From Pseudomonadota bacterium (GTDB lineage: Bacteria > Pseudomonadota > Alphaproteobacteria > Acetobacterales > Acetobacteraceae): DNA of 12,515 nucleotides. This document shows, one piece after another, positions 6,825 to 12,515 of the stretch; position 1 is the first letter of the stretch; every line of letters begins with the position of its first letter. Below the pieces are notes generated by a model. The model was not told the DNA's origin, did not search any database, and worked only from the letters and a program-made list of their open reading frames with translations. Made by a program: the position numbers and the translations under genes. The DNA is taken from contig JAKCCP010000113.1 in assembly GCA_021841985.1 (NCBI GenBank), positions 1 to 12,515 of the forward strand, read 5' to 3'.

Positions 6825-7895
6825 TCAAAGCCCGCGCGCCGCTTGGCGGAAGGCCTCGGCGGCGGTTTCCACGTCGGCGCGGCTGATATCGAGATAGAGC
6901 CCGGCGCGGCCGCGCTTGGGCCCCATCACGCTGATCAGCACGCCCGCGGCGCGCAGCCGCCGCGCCAGGGTCTCGGCGTCGCCATCCCCGGTGATCTCGA
7001 AGAACACCAGATTGGTCTCCGGCGGGGTGACGCTGAGGCCCGGGATTTCCGCGAGCCGCGCGGCCAGCAGGGCGGCGTTCTGGTGATCCTCGGCGAGGCG
7101 CGCGACGTGATGGTCGAGCGCGTAAAGACAGGCGGCGGCGGCGATGCCGCCCTGGCGGAAAGCCCCGCCGAGGCGCTGCTTCCAGCGCCAGGCGGCGTCG
7201 ATGAAGGCGTGGCTTCCCGCCAGCACCGCGCCGATCGGCGCTCCCAGTCCCTTGGTGAAATCGAGCCAGACCGAGGTGTAGCCGCGCGCCATCGCCGCCG
7301 CCGGCACGCCGCTCGCGACCACCGCGTTGAGCAGCCGCGCGCCGTCCATGTGGGTGCTGATGCCGCATTCGCGCGCGAGATCGGCGATGGCGTCGAGGGC
7401 GTCCCGTGGCCAGACGCTGCCGCCGCCGAAATTGGCGGTCTGCTCGACGGCGATCAGGGTCTGCGGCGCGGCGTAGCGATAATCGCGCGAGGTCAGCGCG
7501 GCGCGCAGGGTTTCGCGGGAAAATTGCCCGCGCGCGCCGGCCAGTCCCACCACCCGCGCGCCCGCGAGCGCAGAGGGTGCGCCGCCCTCGCTGGTCGCGA
7601 TATGGGAACTCTCATGGGCGAGGATCTCATCGCCGGGACGGCAATGCGTGAGGATGGCGATTTCGTTGCATATCGTCCCGCTGGGCAGGAACATCGCCGC
7701 GTCTTTGCCGAGCAGCGCCGCCATGCGGGCGCAAAGCGCGTTGATCGTGGGATCCTCGCCGCGCTGCTCATCGCCGACCTCGGCCGCCGCCATCGCCTGG
7801 CGCATCGCCGCGGTCGGGCGCGATTGCGTATCGGAAAAGAGGTTGATCCGCACCGGCGGCAGCGCCGGATCGGGCAAGGGGGGCGCGAGGCTCAT
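6825..7895 (-). CDS. ltaE: Low-specificity L-threonine aldolase family PLP enzyme
   Basis: The 356-residue protein belongs to the fold-type I threonine aldolase/beta-eliminating lyase family, which splits L-threonine or allo-threonine to glycine and acetaldehyde with PLP. Seen: FSDTQSRPT (20-28), MFLPSGTICNEIA (68-80), HESSHIATSEGGAP (94-107), the aspartate in HMDGARLLN (182-190) and the PLP lysine K215 in WLDFTKGLGAP. ATG 7895 is chosen because similarity starts there and it overlaps the Coq10-like stop as ATGA, a four-base overlap pointing to translational coupling. The frame stays open upstream to 8108 but that is shadow. It is the last gene of a lipA-coq10-ltaE string and converges on the PEP-CTERM gene. 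Enantiomer and substrate preference are not visible in the sequence. Confidence 0.92.
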   Translation of the reverse strand: MSLAPPLPDPALPPVRINLFSDTQSRPTAAMRQAMAAAEVGDEQRGEDPTINALCARMAALLGKDAAMFLPSGTICNEIAILTHCRPGDEILAHESSHIATSEGGAPSALAGARVVGLAGARGQFSRETLRAALTSRDYRYAAPQTLIAVEQTANFGGGSVWPRDALDAIADLARECGISTHMDGARLLNAVVASGVPAAAMARGYTSVWLDFTKGLGAPIGAVLAGSHAFIDAAWRWKQRLGGAFRQGGIAAAACLYALDHHVARLAEDHQNAALLAARLAEIPGLSVTPPETNLVFFEITGDGDAETLARRLRAAGVLISVMGPKRGRAGLYLDISRADVETAAEAFRQAARGL

Positions 7896-8374
7896 GAGGT
7901 TTTTGCCGCCGCCGCCAGCGTCGGGTCCGCGCCCTGGCGCTCCGGGGGGCCATAGACCTCGCCGGCGCGCTTGAGAAACGCGTTCACCATGCGCCGCACC
8001 GCTTCGTTGAAGACGACGCCGATCGCGGCTTGCAGAAGGCGCGAGCGGAATTCGAAATCGACATAGAAATCGATATGCGTGCCGCGCGGATCGGGGGTGA
8101 AGCGCCACTGGTTGTTCAAATAGCGGAACGGCCCGTTTTCATAGCGCACACGGATCAGCCGGGGCCGCTCAAGGGCGACGCGGCTGGTAAAGCTTTCGTG
8201 GAACGGGCCGAAGCCGATGGTGAGATCGGCGAGGGTCTCGGTTTCGCTCCGCGAGCGCACCCGCGCGCCCGTGCACCAGGGCAGGAATTGCGGGTATTTG
8301 CCAATATCGGCGACGAGGTCGAACAGCTGCTCGGGCCGGTAGCCGACGACACGGCGCTCGGCATGGGTCGGCAT
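7892..8374 (-). CDS. Coq10/RatA-type START-domain protein
   Basis: The 160-residue protein is of the Coq10/RatA (polyketide cyclase/START) family. Seen: the opening HAERRVVGYRPEQLFDLVADIGKYPQFLPWCTGARV, the central GPFHESFTSRV, the RYLNNQWRFTP strand and the C-terminal helix with VFNEAVRRMVNAFLKRA. Homologues bind ubiquinone or a precursor and help its delivery to the respiratory chain; the RatA toxin annotation in E. coli is disputed. In alphaproteobacteria the gene typically follows lipA, as here: its start is 3 bases after the lipA stop, and its end overlaps ltaE by four bases. About 20 residues past the domain (GPPERQGADPTLAAAAKTS) form a low-complexity tail. Confidence 0.92.
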   Translation of the reverse strand: MPTHAERRVVGYRPEQLFDLVADIGKYPQFLPWCTGARVRSRSETETLADLTIGFGPFHESFTSRVALERPRLIRVRYENGPFRYLNNQWRFTPDPRGTHIDFYVDFEFRSRLLQAAIGVVFNEAVRRMVNAFLKRAGEVYGPPERQGADPTLAAAAKTS

Positions 8375-8377
8375 GGT

Positions 8378-9349
8378 CTAGGCGGCGCTCTGGGCCGCGC
8401 GGGCGGCGACGAGGGCGGCGAAATCGGCGTCGGCGTGATAGGAACTCCGGGTTAGCGGCGAGGCGGCGACCAGGGCGAAGCCCCGCGCGCGGGCGAGCGT
8501 GGCGTATTCGGCGAATTCCTCGGGCGGCACGAAGCGCTCCACGGCGGCGTGCTTGACCGTCGGCTGGAGGTATTGGCCGAGGGTGAGGAAATCGACCCCG
8601 GCGATGCGCAGATCGTCCATCACCTGGCTCACCTCGGCGCGGCTTTCGCCCAAGCCCAGCATCAGGCCGGATTTCGTGAAGATCGCCGGATTTTCGCCCT
8701 TCACCCGGTCGAGCAGGCGGAGCGACTGGTAATAGCGCGCGCCGGGGCGGATCGCGGGATAGAGCCGCGGCGTGGTTTCGAGATTGTGGTTGAAGACATC
8801 CGGCCGGGCGCGCGCCACCACCCGCCAGGCCTCGCCCTTGCGCAGGAAATCGGGCGTCAGCACCTCGATCGTGGTGGCGGGTGCGGCGGCGCGGAGGGCG
8901 GCGATGACGGCGGCGAAATGCGCCGCCCCGCCATCGTCGAGATCGTCGCGATCGACCGAGGTGATGACGACGTGGCGCAGCCCGAGCCGCGCCACCGCCG
9001 CGGCGACGCGCGCCGGCTCGTCGGCGTCCAGCGGGCCGGGCTGGCCGGTGCGGACATTGCAGAAGCTGCACGCGCGGGTGCAGGTGTCGCCCATGATCAT
9101 CATGGTGGCGTGGCGCACCGACCAGCACTCGCCGATATTGGGGCACGCCGCCTCCTCGCAGACAGTATGCAACTGGTGCGCGTGCAGCAGGGCGCGGGTT
9201 TCGTGATACACCGGATGGTTGGGCGCCTTGACCCGGATCCAGCCGGGCTTGCGCTGGATCGGGTTATCCGGGCGGTGGGATTTCTCGGGATGGCGCGGCC
9301 GCGGATCGCCCACCACGCCACCGAGCCGATGATCGATCAGGACGCGCAT
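8378..9349 (-). CDS. lipA: Lipoyl synthase (radical SAM)
   Basis: The 323-residue LipA inserts two sulfurs into octanoyl groups on lipoyl domains of pyruvate dehydrogenase, 2-oxoglutarate dehydrogenase and the glycine cleavage system. Seen: the auxiliary cluster motif [12 protein letters not shown] (C64, C69, C75), the radical-SAM motif CTRACSFC (C90, C94, C97), the [10 protein letters not shown] segment and the C-terminal RSSYHAD with the serine known to ligate the auxiliary cluster (about residue 302-303). The N-terminal [25 protein letters not shown] is typical of alphaproteobacteria. ATG 9349 lacks a clear ribosome site, so the first residues are slightly uncertain. The gene is 136 bp downstream of ilvC on the same strand and probably has its own promoter there, although I saw only weak candidates. 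Confidence 0.97.
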   Translation of the reverse strand: MRVLIDHRLGGVVGDPRPRHPEKSHRPDNPIQRKPGWIRVKAPNHPVYHETRALLHAHQLHTVCEEAACPNIGECWSVRHATMMIMGDTCTRACSFCNVRTGQPGPLDADEPARVAAAVARLGLRHVVITSVDRDDLDDGGAAHFAAVIAALRAAAPATTIEVLTPDFLRKGEAWRVVARARPDVFNHNLETTPRLYPAIRPGARYYQSLRLLDRVKGENPAIFTKSGLMLGLGESRAEVSQVMDDLRIAGVDFLTLGQYLQPTVKHAAVERFVPPEEFAEYATLARARGFALVAASPLTRSSYHADADFAALVAARAAQSAA

Positions 9350-9444
9350 GGCGTTCGCTGCTTTCCCTCTTCAAGCCACAGGGCCCGCTCCAGAGATAGG
9401 CGCTCCGCGCGATCTCCGCAACGCGCCGGCCGGGTTGGTAGGCG

Positions 9445-9459
9445 AGGGGCAAGGCCCCT
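9445..9459 (-). terminator. Hairpin between ilvC and lipA
   Basis: aggggc (9445-9450), loop aag, gcccct (9454-9459) lies about 27 bases past the ilvC stop (9486). It has the same three-base-loop form as the hairpins before purC and at 6796. It may end the ilv transcript, though no U-tract follows. Nothing else recognisable was seen in 9350-9485. Confidence 0.35.
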
Positions 9460-9485
9460 GGCCCGCCGATGGCCCGCGCGTGACC

Positions 9486-10514
<1,029 letters not shown>

Positions 10515-11027
10515 CTATTTGATGGTCACGAAGGCGGCGATGGTCACGCTAAACAGAATAAACGTAATTCCAACCGCGATCCGGTTGATTTTCGGGAATA
10601 TAAAGTAGTTGACAAAATCATATCTTTTGACAATTTTATGTTCTATCACATCAAGATTTATTTTACTTTCTTGGAGTTTGAGCGCAAAATTAACTTGCTG
10701 AAGATAGGCTCTCGACATTTCTTCATGATAATTTGCCCAATGCGCCTTGCGCAGGATGGTGTAACTGGTGAGCAGCAGCGACGCCTTGATAAACAAACTC
10801 AGGATCATGACAATATTTTGGTCTTTTATCAACTGTAAAGGCAAATGCTCGATAATGAAAACCACGGTGATGATCTGAAAGAACGCCCGCATCAGCACGT
10901 ATTGGGAGCGTTCCTGGTGCATGGTCAAGGAATTATGGGTCTGATAGAGCTTGAAATAGACCTCGAACACCCGCCCCTCGGGAACCGGCGGCGGCGTGCG
11001 GCCGCCCTCCTCGGCGCGATCCGTCAT
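10515..11027 (-). CDS. Unrecognised three-helix membrane protein in the ilv operon, AT-rich
   Basis: I do not recognise this 170-residue protein. It has an N-terminal soluble stretch, two adjacent hydrophobic helices (about 47-66 and 71-92), a charged, probably helical middle (93-146) and a third hydrophobic helix near the C-terminus (about 149-168). The two helices close together followed by a helical segment faintly recall SLATT-type two-helix proteins, but the third helix and lack of a partner effector make that a guess. Base use differs sharply from neighbours: 61 of 180 bases (34%) in 10561-10740 are G or C, and the codons are AT-rich, suggesting acquisition from elsewhere. The first 20 codons are GC-rich like the surroundings. 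Its start lies in the last unit of a 26-bp array after ilvN, whose changed bases supply GGGGGA 5 bases before the ATG. It ends 9 bases before ilvC. Confidence 0.8.
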   Translation of the reverse strand: MTDRAEEGGRTPPPVPEGRVFEVYFKLYQTHNSLTMHQERSQYVLMRAFFQIITVVFIIEHLPLQLIKDQNIVMILSLFIKASLLLTSYTILRKAHWANYHEEMSRAYLQQVNFALKLQESKINLDVIEHKIVKRYDFVNYFIFPKINRIAVGITFILFSVTIAAFVTIK

Positions 11028-11128
11028 CAGATCCCCCGCGCCCCACGCGCGATCAAATCACCCGCGCCCCACGCGCGATCAAATCACCCGCGCTCCACGC
11101 GCCATCAAATGACCCGCGCTCCACGCGC
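11025..11128 (-). repeat. 26-bp tandem array (4 copies) of the ilvN stop/next-gene start junction
   Basis: Four contiguous 26-bp units: 11103-11128, 11077-11102, 11051-11076 and 11025-11050 (minus-strand order). The first encodes the last seven residues of ilvN (ARGARVI), its TGA and an overlapping ATG (TGATG). The middle two have TGATC. The last again has TGATG, whose ATG is the start of the membrane-protein gene. The first unit's ATG opens a mini-ORF MARGARVI that ends on the second unit's TGA. Period 26 is 2 modulo 3, the phase needed for that. Units differ at one to five positions, with most changes in the last copy, where they make a ribosome site. Confidence 0.9.
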
Positions 11129-11617
11129 GATGGCGGCGACGCCGGTGCGGGAAATCTCGGCCAGGCCGAGCGGGCGCATGAGGTCGAGGAAGGCGTCGAG
11201 CTTGTCGGGATTGCCGGTCATCTCGAAAACGAAGCTTGCGGTGGTGGCATCGACGACGCGGGCGCGAAAGGCATCGGCCAGCCGCAGCGCCTCGGCGCGC
11301 TGCTCGCCGGCGCAGAGGATCTTGATCAGCGCCATCTCGCGCGCGAGATGCGGCCCCTCCTGGGTGAGATCGGCGACGCGATGGACGGGCACCAGGCGGT
11401 CGAGCTGCGCCTTGATCTGCTCGATCACCATTTCCGTCCCCGAGGTCACGACATTGATCCGCGAGCGCCCGCGGCCATCTTCCACCGGCGCCACGGTGAG
11501 GCTGTCGATATTGTAGCCGCGCCCGGAAAAGAGCCCGATGACGCGCGCGAGCACGCCTGATTCATTGTCCACCAGCACCGAAATGGTCGCGGTGCGAAAC
11601 GCCCCGGGTTCCGCCAT
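11105..11617 (-). CDS. ilvN: Acetolactate synthase small (regulatory) subunit
   Basis: The 170-residue protein is the regulatory subunit of acetohydroxyacid synthase; it activates the large subunit and confers valine feedback inhibition. Seen: an N-terminal ACT domain with ISVLVDNESGVLARVIGLFSGRGYNIDSLTV (residues 12-42), in which N18, G21 and N36 align with valine-site residues of E. coli IlvH, and a C-terminal ACT-like domain (LTQEGPHLAREMALIKILC onward). ATG 11617 shares its A with the ilvB stop (TGATG), a coupled junction; GTG 11620 is an alternative one codon longer. Its last seven codons and stop form the first unit of a 26-bp tandem array. Confidence 0.97.
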   Translation of the reverse strand: MAEPGAFRTATISVLVDNESGVLARVIGLFSGRGYNIDSLTVAPVEDGRGRSRINVVTSGTEMVIEQIKAQLDRLVPVHRVADLTQEGPHLAREMALIKILCAGEQRAEALRLADAFRARVVDATTASFVFEMTGNPDKLDAFLDLMRPLGLAEISRTGVAAIARGARVI

Positions 11618-12515
11618 CACACCAGCACCAGCCCCTCGTCGGTGATGCCGGCGGCGTCGCCCTCGTGCTCGGGGCCAAGGATCATGTCGTTATGGGCGGC
11701 GCCCGAAGGGATCATCGGGAAACAATTCTCCGCCTGGTCAACCGCGATATCGGCGATCACCGCGCGGTCGGTGGCGAGCATCTCGTGAATGACCGGATCA
11801 AGCTCCTCGATGGTCCGGGCGCGGAGGCCGGTGGCGTGGAAACTCTCGGCGAGTTTGACGAAATCGGGCAAGGCCGCGGAGTAGCTTTCGGCATAGCGCC
11901 CGCCATGCAGCAATTCCTGCCATTGCCGCACCATGCCCATATACTGGTTGTTGAGAATGAACACTTTCACCGGCAGGCGATACTGGGCGATCGTGCTCAT
12001 CTCCTGGATGTTCATCAGGATCGAGGCCTCGCCGGCGATATCGATCACCAGCGCCTCGGGGTGGGCGATCTGCACCCCCATCGCGGCGGGCAGGCCGTAG
12101 CCCATGGTGCCGAGCCCGCCCGAGGTCATCCAGTGGTTGGGTTTTTCGAAGCGGAAATGCTGCGCCGCCCACATCTGGTGCTGGCCGACCTCGGTGGTGA
12201 TGAAGGTTTCCCGCCCCGCGGCGAGGGTGAGTTCATAAAGCCGGCGGATCGCGTGCTGCGGCTTGATGATGCTGCCCGGCGCCGGCGCCTGGGTGTAGCG
12301 CAGGCAGTCCTTCGCCCGCCACGCCTCGATCTGGCGCCACCAGGCGGCCAATGCCGCGCGCTCGGGTGTCGCCGCGTCGGCCCGCCAGGCGGCGAGCAGG
12401 GCCTCGAGAATGCGCCCGGCATCGCCCACGATCGCGACATCGACGGGGACGTTCTTGTTGATGCTGGAGGGGTCGATATCGGCGTGGATTTTCCGGGCCC
12501 CGGGGCTGAAGGCGT
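11617..12515 (-). CDS. ilvB: Acetolactate synthase large subunit, C-terminal half, runs off the right edge
   Basis: About 299 residues of the catalytic subunit of acetohydroxyacid synthase are present (full length near 590); the N-terminal PYR domain lies outside the window. The enzyme condenses pyruvate with pyruvate or 2-oxobutyrate, using thiamine diphosphate and FAD, in branched-chain amino-acid synthesis. Seen: the end of the central domain (KIHADIDPSSINKN), then the ThDP domain with TEVGQHQMWAAQ, TSGGLGTMGYGLPAAMG, the diphosphate/Mg motif DIAGEASILMN (about 12010-12042) and FILNNQYMGMVRQWQELLHGGRYAES. The GMVRQWQ segment separates AHAS from related ThDP oxidases. It overlaps ilvN by one base as TGATG. 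No frameshift is seen. Confidence 0.97.
   Translation of the reverse strand, partial: AFSPGARKIHADIDPSSINKNVPVDVAIVGDAGRILEALLAAWRADAATPERAALAAWWRQIEAWRAKDCLRYTQAPAPGSIIKPQHAIRRLYELTLAAGRETFITTEVGQHQMWAAQHFRFEKPNHWMTSGGLGTMGYGLPAAMGVQIAHPEALVIDIAGEASILMNIQEMSTIAQYRLPVKVFILNNQYMGMVRQWQELLHGGRYAESYSAALPDFVKLAESFHATGLRARTIEELDPVIHEMLATDRAVIADIAVDQAENCFPMIPSGAAHNDMILGPEHEGDAAGITDEGLVLV

Noticed and set aside
6687..7955. A 422-codon plus-strand open frame opposite the threonine aldolase
   Set aside because: Antisense shadow of ltaE without recognisable domains.
7896..8108. A longer N-terminus for threonine aldolase starting at 8108
   Set aside because: The extra residues overlap the Coq10-like gene in another frame, are arginine-rich, and similarity begins after ATG 7895.
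7892..8374. RatA toxin of a toxin-antitoxin pair
   Set aside because: The neighbour is lipA rather than an antitoxin, and the lipA-coq10 order points to the ubiquinone-binding role.
10515..11027. Calling the membrane protein a SLATT-type defence effector
   Set aside because: Only the two adjacent helices are suggestive; there is a third helix, no partner nucleotidyltransferase or nuclease, and the gene sits in a biosynthetic operon.

Overview
The window looks like chromosomal DNA of an alphaproteobacterium, most plausibly an acetic-acid-bacteria relative (Acetobacteraceae/Rhodospirillales). The grounds are very high GC, an alphaproteobacterial-type lipA-coq10 pair, purC-purS-...-purQ with a separate PurS, an ilvB-ilvN-...-ilvC cluster, and short GC-rich hairpin repeats of the sort common in that family. 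The taxonomic call is an inference; no rRNA or marker tree is available here.

Layout. (1) 1-2193, minus strand: a YbaK/ProX-type tRNA-editing deacylase, then coxS and the N-terminal 325 residues of coxL, a molybdenum hydroxylase of the aerobic CO dehydrogenase family; coxL runs off the left edge. (2) 2228-3376, plus: hemW. (3) 3397-3559: a composite repeat of small hairpins, followed by a hairpin just ahead of purC. (4) 3578-5741, plus: purC, purS, a small exported Rap1a/Tai-like protein and purQ, all closely spaced. purL does not follow. (5) 5742-5992: a weak hairpin and a strikingly AT-rich block that probably holds the promoter of (6) a PEP-CTERM surface protein (5993-6790). (7) 6825-9349, minus: lipA, a Coq10/RatA-type START protein and a threonine aldolase, nearly touching or overlapping. 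(8) 9486-12515, minus: ilvB (C-terminal half), ilvN, an AT-rich gene for an unrecognised three-helix membrane protein, and ilvC, so the membrane protein sits inside a branched-chain amino-acid operon.

The most unusual signal is not a gene. At two within-operon junctions (Rap1a-like/purQ and ilvN/membrane protein) the stop-start junction itself has been tandemly copied: 17-bp units x4 and 26-bp units x4. In both arrays the downstream start codon occupies the slot that overlaps the stop codon (ATGA or TGATG) in each unit. Both periods equal 2 modulo 3, which is exactly the phase in which a start in one unit reads to the stop of the next. In the purQ array this gives a chain of seven-codon mini-ORFs ending on the purQ start codon. 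Other short tandem duplications lie in the coxS-coxL gap, in the signal-peptide region of the Rap1a-like gene, at the 3' end of the PEP-CTERM gene and in the repeat ahead of purC.

Most of the remaining content is ordinary core metabolism (purines, branched-chain amino acids, lipoate, haem trafficking) plus a CO-dehydrogenase-type oxidoreductase. No tRNA, rRNA, CRISPR array, transposase or phage gene was seen.
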